Origin: Lentzea albidocapillata subsp. violacea
GTDB taxonomy: Bacteria; Actinomycetota; Actinomycetes; Mycobacteriales; Pseudonocardiaceae
Length of the DNA stretch: 64,000 nt
Assembly: GCF_900100275.1 (NCBI RefSeq)
Contig: NZ_FNET01000012.1
Span: 1 to 64,000 of the forward strand
Direction: 5' to 3'
Part shown: positions 1 to 6,819 of the stretch, piece after piece
Layout: each line of letters begins with the position of its first letter
How positions within the stretch are numbered: the first letter of the stretch is position 1
Translations under genes and position numbers: made by a program
Notes under the pieces: model-generated
Told to the model about the DNA's origin: nothing
Seen by the model: only the letters and a program-made list of their open reading frames with translations
Database searches by the model: none

Positions 1-2
1 AC

Positions 3-284
3 AGCGAAGCCTCCTTCGCCAAACTCTGCGGCGTCGCCCCACTACCCGCCTCATCCGGACGAACCGACCGCCACCGCCTCAACAAAGGCGGCGAACGCCA
101 AGCCAACCGCGTCCTGCACATCGTCGCCGTCGTCCGCCTGCGCTACTGCCCACGCACCCAGGCCTACCTGCAACGACGCACCGAACAAGGCCTCACCAAA
201 CGCGACATCATCCGCTGCCTCAAGCGCTATATCCTCCGCGAAGCCCACACAGCGATCATGAAAGACCTCGCACTCACTGCTTGA
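3..284 (+). mobile_element. IS110-family transposase, C-terminal end (partial)
   Basis: An open frame runs in from the left edge for 93 codons to a TGA. The translation has the C-terminal IS116/IS110/IS902 domain pattern: KLCGVAPLPASSG, then RLNKGGERQANRVLH, then a basic helix-rich tail ending LALTA. This domain belongs to DEDD-type transposases that move circular intermediates. Only the C-terminal third is visible, so activity cannot be judged. It lies just downstream of the TlpA-like gene, where ccdA normally follows in actinobacterial cytochrome c maturation clusters. Its codons end mostly in C or A, matching the C/A-rich top strand of the flanking 1.4 kb. IS110 elements usually lack long terminal repeats, and none is seen. 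Confidence 0.85.
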
Positions 285-355
285 CATCTATAGGAGCGTC
301 AGGCGTGCCATCAACCCACGCACGGCGTGGACCCCCTGATCAGATTGCCGGGGGT

Positions 356-374
356 CTGGGGGCAGCGCCCCCAG
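356..374. terminator. GC-rich hairpin between IS end and TlpA gene
   Basis: CTGGGGGC and GCCCCCAG form an 8-bp perfect stem around a 3-nt loop. It lies about 60 nt past the stop of the minus-strand TlpA gene and about 70 nt past the stop of the plus-strand transposase, so it could end both transcripts. There is no U-tract, as is common in high-GC actinobacteria. Confidence 0.55.
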
Positions 375-433
375 GGGACGCACGCAACCGCAAGGCCGCC
401 GCCCGCAAGCCGACCACCTACAAGACTCGCGCC

Positions 434-991
434 TCACTCCTTGGCAAGCTCATCCAAAACAGGCTGCAAATCCGAAGCCAACACCGGAACCAAAAACGCA
501 GCCGCAACCTTATGATCCTTGTCCACAACAAACGTAGACGGAACGCTATTAGCCGGAACCCCACGAAAAACGTTGATAAAGCTCCGAGCAGAAGCATCAT
601 AAATAGAAGGATAAGTCAAAGACCGATCCCTCATAAAATCCCGAGGATGATCCTTGGAAGTCTCCTTGACATCAACCCCAAGAACCTGAGTCCCACCATC
701 AAAAACCTTCTGCATCTCAGGAGCCTCAGTCCGGCAAGGCCCACACCAGGCCCCCCAGATATTGATCACAACAGGCTTCCCAGCATAATCAGAAAGCCGA
801 ACAATCTCACCCTCCTCAAGCAGCGACTCCCCCTCAAGCCCAGTCAACTGCTTACGCTCGGAAGGCGCATACCGAATCTCAACCTGCCCCCCAGGAGCAA
901 CGAGATAAAAATCCCCAGCCCCAACCGAAGCAGCATCCTTCCCAGTACTACACCCAGCAACCAACAACACCAGAACCAAAAGCCGCTTCAT
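434..991 (-). CDS. TlpA/ResA-family thioredoxin-like lipoprotein
   Basis: 185 residues. A short N-terminal hydrophobic segment with a lipobox ending at C14 predicts a lipoprotein on the outer face of the membrane. The thioredoxin active site is W82-C83-G84-P85-C86, and the cis-proline is P151 in VPSTFVVD. Proteins of this type (Rv0526/ResA) reduce apocytochrome c haem-binding cysteines outside the cell. The start overlaps the stop of the histidine phosphatase by 4 nt, so the two are translationally coupled; this matches the Rv0524-Rv0526 order. The usual next genes (ccdA, resB, ccsA) are not present before the IS110 fragment. Codon use is odd: codons end mainly in T or G (GCT, GTT, GGG, TTG), unlike the C-ending codons of the rest of the window. 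Confidence 0.88.
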   Translation of the reverse strand: MKRLLVLVLLVAGCSTGKDAASVGAGDFYLVAPGGQVEIRYAPSERKQLTGLEGESLLEEGEIVRLSDYAGKPVVINIWGAWCGPCRTEAPEMQKVFDGGTQVLGVDVKETSKDHPRDFMRDRSLTYPSIYDASARSFINVFRGVPANSVPSTFVVDKDHKVAAAFLVPVLASDLQPVLDELAKE

Positions 992-1617
992 GCCCCAGTC
1001 ACCCGAGGATCAGTAGCCCCCACAGGCTCAGAATAGGCAATCCGAACCAACTGCTCCCCCTCAAAAACCAACGAGGTGAGCGAAGCAAGTGAACACTCCC
1101 GCCGACGGGGATCGTGCCACATCCGCTTCCCCTCCAAAAACCGCCGCAACGTCCAAATAGGCAACTGATGCGAAACACAAACGGCTTCATGCCCCTCAGC
1201 AGCAGCCCGAGCCTTCTGCACCGCCCCCATCATCCGATGAGCGATCTCGATGTACGGCTCCCCCCAAGACGGCCGGAAGGGATTCACCAGCTTCGGCCAA
1301 TGCTGAGGAGACCGCAAAGCCCCGTCCCCCACGGCAACCTTCAACCCCTCGAACTGGTTGTCAGCCTCGATCAACCGCTCATCAGTGGCCAACTCCAACC
1401 GATGCGAGTCGGCGATAGGAGCAGCAGTCTGCTGTGCACGGTCCAAAGGGGACGCCACGACGTGCACCAGATCATGGTCAGCCAGGTGCTCGGCCACGGT
1501 CAGGGCCTGCTTCTGCCCCCGCTCGGACAGCTTGAAGCCGGGGATGCGGCCATAGAGGATGCCGGTCGGGTTGTGCACCTCGCCGTGGCGGAGCAGGTGG
1601 ACGACGGTGCGGGTCAC
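988..1617 (-). CDS. histidine phosphatase family protein (Rv0525-like)
   Basis: 209 residues with the RHGE signature at R10-H11-G12-E13 (phospho-accepting His11) and a second histidine in CVSHQLPIW near residue 150. This is the phosphoglycerate-mutase-like superfamily, but it is much shorter than gpm and probably a small-molecule or protein phosphatase; the substrate cannot be read from sequence. GTG start, overlapping the hemL stop by 4 nt, and 4-nt overlap with the TlpA gene at its end. The first ~50 codons use normal high-GC codons, then usage drifts to T/G-ending codons, so the left-end composition change begins inside this gene. Confidence 0.85.
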   Translation of the reverse strand: MTRTVVHLLRHGEVHNPTGILYGRIPGFKLSERGQKQALTVAEHLADHDLVHVVASPLDRAQQTAAPIADSHRLELATDERLIEADNQFEGLKVAVGDGALRSPQHWPKLVNPFRPSWGEPYIEIAHRMMGAVQKARAAAEGHEAVCVSHQLPIWTLRRFLEGKRMWHDPRRRECSLASLTSLVFEGEQLVRIAYSEPVGATDPRVTGA

Positions 1618-2909
1618 TTGCGGGCCTCCTTGGCGGCACGGGCCGCGTGCGGCAGTGCGTCGGCGATCACGGCGAACTCCTCTTCACCCATGGCGGCGTT
1701 CACGAACCAGGCTTCGAACGCCGACGGCGGGGCGTAGACGCCTCGCTCCAGCAGGGCGTGGAAGAACGGCGGGAAGCGCCACGTCTCGCATGCCTGCGCG
1801 CCCGCGTAGTCCTTCACCTCCGTGGCACCGAAGAACACGCTCACCAGGTTCCCAGCGAACTGCACGCGGTGCTCGACTCCTGCCTCGGTCAGCGAGGCCG
1901 TGAAGAGCGCGCCGAGGCGCGTGGCGTTGCGGTTCAGTGCCGTGTAGACCTCGTCGTCGGCCGCGCGCAGCGTCGCGAGACCGGCGGCCACCGCCACGGG
2001 GTTACCCGACAGCGTGCCCGCCTGGTAGACGGGACCGGAGGGGGCGAGCCGCTCCATCACGTCGGCGCGGCCACCGAACGCGGCCGCCGGAAGGCCACCG
2101 GACATGACCTTGCCGAACGTGTAGAGGTCGCCGCGCACGCGCTCCAGGCCGAACCAGCCGGCGCGCGAGACGCGGAAGCCCGTCATGACCTCGTCCATGA
2201 CCAGCAACGCTCCGTCGGCGTCGCAGATCTCGCGCAGGCCCGCGTTGAAGTCGGCGCCCGGCGCGACGGCGCCCATGTTGCCCGCCGCGGCCTCGGTGAT
2301 GACGCAGGCGATCTCGCCGGGGTTCTCCGCGAACGCCGCGCGCACAGCCTCGATGTCGTTGTACGGCAGGACGATCGTGTCCTCGGCCTGCGCGCCCGTG
2401 ACACCGGGCGACGAAGGTAGGCCGAGGGTCGCGACACCGGAGCCGGCCTGGGCCAGCAGCGCGTCGACGTGACCGTGGTAACAACCGGCGAACTTGATGA
2501 TCTTGCGGCGCTCGGTGAAGCCGCGCGCGAGGCGGATCGCGCTCATCGTGGCCTCGGTGCCCGAGTTGACCAGGCGGACCTGGCGGACCGGCTCGACGCG
2601 GTCGATCAGCTCGGCCGCGAGCTCGATCTCGCCCTCGGTGGGCGTGCCGAACGACAGTCCGGAGGCAGCGGCCTTCTGCACCGCGGAGACCACGGCCGGA
2701 TGGGCGTGGCCGAGGATCATCGGGCCCCACGAGGCCACCAGGTCGACGTACCGGTTGCCGTCCGCGTCCCACAGGTGCGGACCCTCGCCGCGCACCATGA
2801 AGCGCGGGGTGCCGCCGACGGAGTGGAACGCCCGCACCGGAGAGTTGACCCCGCCGGGGGTCAGCGTCGACGCGCGCTCGAACAGGGCCTGGGATCGACT
2901 CGCAGTCAC
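1614..2909 (-). CDS. hemL: glutamate-1-semialdehyde 2,1-aminomutase
   Basis: 431 residues from a GTG start; an open frame extends further upstream but the family begins at this point (TASRSQALFERA, then TPGGVNSPVRAF). A class III PLP-fold enzyme that converts glutamate-1-semialdehyde to 5-aminolevulinate, the second step of the C5 haem pathway started by HemA. Visible signatures are NSGTEA (115-120), the VMDEVMTGFR PLP-pocket motif near 237-246 and the Schiff-base lysine K267 in YTFGKVMSGG. It lies 11 nt after the upstream membrane-protein gene and overlaps the next gene by 4 nt. Length is normal. It lies in the same strand series as hemA, C, D and B. Confidence 0.96.
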   Translation of the reverse strand: MTASRSQALFERASTLTPGGVNSPVRAFHSVGGTPRFMVRGEGPHLWDADGNRYVDLVASWGPMILGHAHPAVVSAVQKAAASGLSFGTPTEGEIELAAELIDRVEPVRQVRLVNSGTEATMSAIRLARGFTERRKIIKFAGCYHGHVDALLAQAGSGVATLGLPSSPGVTGAQAEDTIVLPYNDIEAVRAAFAENPGEIACVITEAAAGNMGAVAPGADFNAGLREICDADGALLVMDEVMTGFRVSRAGWFGLERVRGDLYTFGKVMSGGLPAAAFGGRADVMERLAPSGPVYQAGTLSGNPVAVAAGLATLRAADDEVYTALNRNATRLGALFTASLTEAGVEHRVQFAGNLVSVFFGATEVKDYAGAQACETWRFPPFFHALLERGVYAPPSAFEAWFVNAAMGEEEFAVIADALPHAARAAKEARK

Positions 2910-2920
2910 GTACCCCAGTC

Positions 2921-3286
2921 TCACATGTCGGAGTCGGCGGCTTTCTGCGGCCGGGTGCGCACGGCCAGCAGGACCTGCCTCACCGCGTCCAGAGCGAGGA
3001 CCACGGCCAGCGTGGCGGCGCCGACGGCGGTGCCCAGCCAGTTGCCGTGGTAGCGCGTGGAGATCAACGGCTCGCGTCCCTCGAACGGGTACTCCAGCCG
3101 CACGACGCCACGGTTCCAGCACCACACGGCGAAGACCGCCAGCGCGACGATCACGACGGCCTCACCCGCGGCGATGAGCCACCGCCTGGGCTGGTGCAGG
3201 CTCGGACCGGCCGGCGGCGCCTGCTCAGGCTCCTCCACCACGGCGTCCGACTCCTGCTCAGTCACGGCCTCTGTCACGTCGCTCAC
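2921..3286 (-). CDS. two-helix membrane protein of unknown function
   Basis: 121 residues from a GTG start that overlaps the preceding stop as GTGA (4 nt). The N-terminal ~30 residues are acidic and disordered (E/Q/D/P-rich). Two hydrophobic segments at about 37-57 and 82-108 flank a short extracellular-like loop. I do not recognise a named family. It sits directly before hemL in a run of overlapping genes, so it should be cotranscribed with haem biosynthesis, but nothing in the sequence shows a haem-related role. Confidence 0.75.
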   Translation of the reverse strand: MSDVTEAVTEQESDAVVEEPEQAPPAGPSLHQPRRWLIAAGEAVVIVALAVFAVWCWNRGVVRLEYPFEGREPLISTRYHGNWLGTAVGAATLAVVLALDAVRQVLLAVRTRPQKAADSDM

Positions 3287-3702
3287 CTTCTCACGACCCG
3301 CCGCAGCGCCGCGAGCAAGGCTTCCGGATCGCGCGCCCACGCCAGCACCACCGAGCCGCCGACCAGCCGCAACGGCACCGCGGTCGTCCCCTTGGGCACC
3401 GACCAGCCGCCGCCGAGGACCTTCGCCCCGGCCGGCGCGCCCACGTCCTGGCAGGCCTCGATCATCGCGATCGGCAGCTTCTCCCGCCCGAACCGCGCTT
3501 CCTCGGCCGTGAGCTCGATGCTGCCGGTCCTGACCCGCCCGTACACCCAGAGCACGGCGCCGAGCGTCAGGCCGAGTCCCGCGACGGCCCACAGCGTCAC
3601 GGACGCGGGCCCGGTGACGAGCTCGACCAGGTACCCGGCGACGGCGAACGCCGGGCCCCACAGGAGCGGCCACCAGCTGCTGCCGGACTCGCGGTAGAGC
3701 AC
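3283..3702 (-). CDS. DUF3093-like membrane protein
   Basis: 139 residues. Starts at GTG overlapping the previous TAG by one base (TAGTG). It begins YRESGSSWWPLLW, followed by two membrane helices (about 12-30 and 35-55), then a soluble beta-rich part ending VVLAWARDPEALLAALRR. This layout (YRE, Trp-rich first helix, and the closing 'R-P/D-P-E-A-L-A-A-L-R' motif) is that of the DUF3093 family of actinobacterial membrane proteins, whose function is unknown. Both ends are coupled to neighbours by overlaps. The family assignment is by motif memory, not by a search. Confidence 0.75.
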   Translation of the reverse strand: MLYRESGSSWWPLLWGPAFAVAGYLVELVTGPASVTLWAVAGLGLTLGAVLWVYGRVRTGSIELTAEEARFGREKLPIAMIEACQDVGAPAGAKVLGGGWSVPKGTTAVPLRLVGGSVVLAWARDPEALLAALRRVVRR

Positions 3703-4424
3703 TAGCGGACGAACCTGTTCGACGCCGGCAGGAACTGCAGCACGATGGCCGCGATGGTCAGCCCGATCACGACGATGCAGATCGCCACGCTCGGCTGCCA
3801 GACCTGCGAGCCGATCGAGATGAACGTGATCCCGATCATCGACACGATTCCGAGCCCGCCGAGGATCGTGAGCAGGATGCGCGCCCAGTTCTGGCCGTTG
3901 CGCAGCACGATCGCGAACGCGACGTACGGCGCGGCCGCGACCAGCATCATGAAGCCGAAGATCACCGCCATGGCCCGCACACCGATCTCGCCCGCCCGGC
4001 GCTCTTCCGCCGTGACGACGCTGTCCTGGGTGAGGAGGAAGTCGGCGTTGACGAGCAGCATCACCGGCAGCACGGCGACGGAGAGCAGGGCGCCCGCGAT
4101 CCAGATCCACATCGCGGCGTTGATCGTGGCCGGTCGCGCCGGCGGCAGCTCGTGGGACTGCACCGGCGTCATCGGGTAGCTCGCCTGCGCGACCTGGTTC
4201 ACCTGGTAGTGCCCGCCGGGTGCCGCGGGATAGGGGTTCTGCCAGCCGGCCGGGTTCTGCCACTGGCCGTGGTCGAGCGGCGGTGCCAGCTCGGGGGCCT
4301 GCGGCATGGGCAACCCCATGTTGTTCACGGCGGTCACCTCGTACGTCCCGGCCGTCGCGCCCGGCTGGGCCTGCGGGATGTCCGGGCTCGGCTGCCAGGG
4401 GTTCGGGTCCTGCGGATTGGTCAC
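3702..4424 (-). CDS. four-helix membrane protein with Pro/Gln-rich N-terminus
   Basis: 240 residues. The first ~95 residues are Pro/Gln/Asn/Ala-rich and disordered (MTNPQDPNPWQPSP...). They are followed by four hydrophobic helices. The third begins NGQNWARILLTILGG, the same R/QNWARI-L-T/S signature that occurs in the neighbouring genes at 4421-4825 and 5276-5785, so these are paralogues. The start ATG overlaps the stop of the upstream gene by 4 nt (ATGA). No function can be assigned. It corresponds in position to the small membrane genes after hemB in mycobacteria. Confidence 0.78.
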   Translation of the reverse strand: MTNPQDPNPWQPSPDIPQAQPGATAGTYEVTAVNNMGLPMPQAPELAPPLDHGQWQNPAGWQNPYPAAPGGHYQVNQVAQASYPMTPVQSHELPPARPATINAAMWIWIAGALLSVAVLPVMLLVNADFLLTQDSVVTAEERRAGEIGVRAMAVIFGFMMLVAAAPYVAFAIVLRNGQNWARILLTILGGLGIVSMIGITFISIGSQVWQPSVAICIVVIGLTIAAIVLQFLPASNRFVR

Positions 4425-4825
4425 TGCTCACGCACCTCCGCCAGCCACTGTGCCGTACGCGCCTGCCACGTGAAGACGATTGCGGCACAGATGAGCAGCA
4501 ACGTGACCAAGCTCGAAGCGCTGATCCCGACGAACAGGATCCAGATCATGTGCACGATCGCGACGAGCGACAGCGCGATCCGCGCCCAGTTCCTCCGCTT
4601 CAGGAACAACCGCGTGAGCCACGCGTAGGCCGCGACGAAGATCACCGCGACCGCCGTCAGCGTGCCCAGGAAGCTCGTGACCTGCCCGGACGTCCAGTCG
4701 GTCAGCCGCTGCACCTCACCGCGCTGGAACCACAGCCCCGCGGTCGTGAAGAGGACGAAGACGGCGGTCGCGAGCCACAGGCCGACCGCGATGCGAACGG
4801 ACAGCGGCGTGTCGTCGTGTTTCAC
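4421..4825 (-). CDS. small membrane protein of the NWARI paralogue array
   Basis: 134 residues from GTG, which overlaps the upstream TGA by 4 nt (GTGA); a longer open frame exists but would overlap the upstream gene extensively. Four predicted helices: VRIAVGLWLATAVFVLF, FLGTLTAVAVIFVAAYAWL, NWARIALSLVAIVHMIWIL and LVTLLLICAAIVFTW. The KRRNWARIALS segment matches its neighbours. Function unknown. It is one of four consecutive similar genes between hemB and the DUF3093-like gene. Confidence 0.75.
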   Translation of the reverse strand: MKHDDTPLSVRIAVGLWLATAVFVLFTTAGLWFQRGEVQRLTDWTSGQVTSFLGTLTAVAVIFVAAYAWLTRLFLKRRNWARIALSLVAIVHMIWILFVGISASSLVTLLLICAAIVFTWQARTAQWLAEVREQ

Positions 4826-5265
4826 GCCAGTCGCTCGCGCTGGGTCAGGTACTCGGTCGACTGCCGGAAGTAGAACAACACCAGGCCCGACATCGCGATC
4901 AGCGCCGGCGTGACGGCCAGCCCGTTGCCGATCATCTGGAAGAACAGGTTCAGCAACACCGTGATCATCAAGCCGGTGCGGCTCTTCTTCAGCCCGCCCC
5001 TGACCTTGCCCGCGAACCACACCGCGAGCCCTGCCAGCACCACCGAGCCCACCAGCACGGCGACGACGATCGCCGTCGCCGTCGACTCGATCATCTCCGG
5101 GGTCAGCTTGTCGTCCGTGGTCGTGGACTTCACTTCGTCGATCAGGAGCTGCTTGTTGGCGAACTGGAACACGGCGGCGAGCACCCAGAGGACGGCGCCG
5201 GCCACGACGAGCCAGTAGCCCGCGGTGATCGTGCCGGGGGTGCCCGATTCCTTCGGAGACGTCAC
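4822..5265 (-). CDS. small membrane protein of the NWARI paralogue array (divergent)
   Basis: 147 residues with four hydrophobic helices. The first pair encloses a polar stretch (FANKQLLIDEVKSTTTDDKLTP), like the LLDREMLVAEVRRQNP stretch of the next gene upstream. The third helix follows KKSRTGLMITVLLNLFF, a degenerate form of the RNWARI-L motif. It starts 10 nt after the upstream gene and overlaps the next gene by 4 nt. Function unknown; most likely a duplicated member of the array. Confidence 0.75.
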   Translation of the reverse strand: MTSPKESGTPGTITAGYWLVVAGAVLWVLAAVFQFANKQLLIDEVKSTTTDDKLTPEMIESTATAIVVAVLVGSVVLAGLAVWFAGKVRGGLKKSRTGLMITVLLNLFFQMIGNGLAVTPALIAMSGLVLFYFRQSTEYLTQRERLA

Positions 5266-5275
5266 GGTCGCGAAC

Positions 5276-5785
5276 TTAGGACGGCCGAACCGCGCTGTCC
5301 ACCACGACCCGCTTCCTGAAGTGCGCGGACACCCGGTACATCAGCACGATCGCGGACGCCTCCAGCACGGTGGTGACCGCCGTGACGGCCAGGTCGACCG
5401 GACGCATCTCGACTCCGAGCGACGCCGCGACCCCGCTGCCCCAGGCGACCAACCGGAACAGTCCGAACGCGACGGACGCGCCGCCCAGCACGGTGAGCAC
5501 GATCCGGGCCCAGTTGCGGCCACGCGCCATCGCGTTCGCCAAACGCGTGTACGCGACCAGCAACGCCACGGCGATCAGCAGTCCGAAGAGGACACCACCG
5601 TTCACGTTCGCGTCGATCTGGTCCTGGCCCAGCGAAGGGTTCTGCCGGCGCACCTCGGCCACGAGCATCTCGCGGTCGAGGAGCTGTTCCAGGAACCGCA
5701 GCATGCCGACGCACGCGCTGGCGATCCAGAGCCAGCGCGCGACGTCGACCAGCTTCGGGACGGGGGTGCCTACCGGTCCAGCCAC
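5276..5785 (-). CDS. small membrane protein of the NWARI paralogue array
   Basis: 169 residues and four helices. It starts inside the 3' end of hemB (16-nt overlap), which couples it to haem synthesis genes. Visible motifs are LEQLLDREMLVAEV after helix 1 and RGRNWARIVLTVLGG before helix 3, both shared in part with the three following genes. The C-terminus is basic and cytosolic (SAHFRKRVVVDS). Function unknown. In mycobacteria small membrane proteins (Rv0513, Rv0514) occupy the same place after hemB. Confidence 0.78.
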   Translation of the reverse strand: MAGPVGTPVPKLVDVARWLWIASACVGMLRFLEQLLDREMLVAEVRRQNPSLGQDQIDANVNGGVLFGLLIAVALLVAYTRLANAMARGRNWARIVLTVLGGASVAFGLFRLVAWGSGVAASLGVEMRPVDLAVTAVTTVLEASAIVLMYRVSAHFRKRVVVDSAVRPS

Positions 5786-6744
5786 CGGGCGGCTTCCACT
5801 GCCCAGTACGTGAGCACGATGTCCGCGCCGGCGCGGCGGATGGACGTGAGCGACTCGAGGATCGAGCGCTCCCGGTCGATCCAGCCGTTCGCGGCAGCGG
5901 CCTCGATCATCGCGTACTCGCCGGAGATCTGGTACGCCGCAACGGGAACGTCCGAGATCTCGGCGACCGCACGCAGCACGTCCAGGTACAGCAGCGCGGG
6001 CTTGACCATGACCATGTCCGCGCCCTCGGCGAGGTCCAGCTGCACCTCGCGGATCGCCTCGCGGGCGTTCGCCGGGTCCTGCTGGTAGGTCTTGCGGTCG
6101 CCCGCGAGCTGCGACTCGACGGCGTCGCGGAACGGGCCGTAGAACGCCGACGCGTACTTGGCGGAGTAGGCGAGGACGCCGGTGTCGGAAAGACCAGCCT
6201 GGTCCAGTGCGTTGCGGATGAACGCGATCTGGCCGTCCATCATGCCGCTCGGACCGACGACGTGGGCACCGGCGCGCGCCTGCGCGACGGCCATCTCGCC
6301 GTAGACCTCGAGGGTCGCGTCGTTGTCGACCGTGCCGTCGGCGGCGAGCACGCCGCAGTGGCCGTGGTCGGTGAACTCGTCGAGGCAGCAGTCCGACATG
6401 AGCACGGTGCTGTCGCCCAGTTCCGAGCGCAGGTCGCCCAGCGCGGCGTTGAGGATGCCGTCCGGGTCGGTGCCGCCGGAACCGACGGCGTCACGCTCGG
6501 CCGGGACGCCGAACAGCATGATGCCGCCGACCCCTGCCTGCACGGCCTCGACCGCGGCCTTCCGCAACGAGTCGCGGCTGTGCTGGAGAACGCCCGGCAT
6601 GCTGCTGATCTCAGCAGGCGCGGCCAGGCCTTCCTTGACGAACATGGGCAGCACGAGCTGCCTCGGGCGTACCTCGGTCTCGGACACGAGGCGGCGCATG
6701 GCGGGCGTCGTGCGCAGACGCCTCGGCCGGTGCAGTGGATACAT
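5770..6744 (-). CDS. hemB: delta-aminolevulinic acid dehydratase (porphobilinogen synthase)
   Basis: 324 residues from the ATG at 6744, preceded by GGGAG; an in-frame start 14 codons upstream lies in the hairpin region and is less likely. Condenses two 5-aminolevulinates to porphobilinogen. The two active-site lysines are K196 (YSAKYAS) and K248 (VMVKPALLY). The metal-site segment reads D118-C119-C120-L-D122-E-F-T-x-H-G-H-C130: compared with the zinc form (C-x-C-x7-C) the second zinc cysteine is Asp, giving a mixed zinc/magnesium-type site. 75 nt separate it from hemD, with a hairpin in the gap. Confidence 0.95.
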   Translation of the reverse strand: MYPLHRPRRLRTTPAMRRLVSETEVRPRQLVLPMFVKEGLAAPAEISSMPGVLQHSRDSLRKAAVEAVQAGVGGIMLFGVPAERDAVGSGGTDPDGILNAALGDLRSELGDSTVLMSDCCLDEFTDHGHCGVLAADGTVDNDATLEVYGEMAVAQARAGAHVVGPSGMMDGQIAFIRNALDQAGLSDTGVLAYSAKYASAFYGPFRDAVESQLAGDRKTYQQDPANAREAIREVQLDLAEGADMVMVKPALLYLDVLRAVAEISDVPVAAYQISGEYAMIEAAAANGWIDRERSILESLTSIRRAGADIVLTYWAVEAARWLDR

Positions 6745-6774
6745 CTGGAGACTCCCTGACGGAAGAGAGTCGAA

Positions 6775-6804
6775 GGGGCCACCCAAAGGATCTTGAGTGG
6801 CCCC
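6775..6804 (-). terminator. hairpin in the hemD-hemB gap (attenuator or partial terminator)
   Basis: GGGGCCAC pairs with GTGGCCCC across a 14-nt loop in the 75-nt gap between the hemD stop and the hemB start. As the genes around it look like one operon, it may reduce read-through into hemB or stabilise an RNA end rather than end transcription. Confidence 0.45.
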
Positions 6805-6819
6805 GACGGCTTGTTCGGA

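Noticed and set aside
281..1036. 251-codon plus-strand ORF antisense to the TlpA gene
   Set aside because: It is antisense to a clear thioredoxin gene, has low-complexity Asn/Pro/Arg-rich sequence and arises from the C/A-rich top strand.
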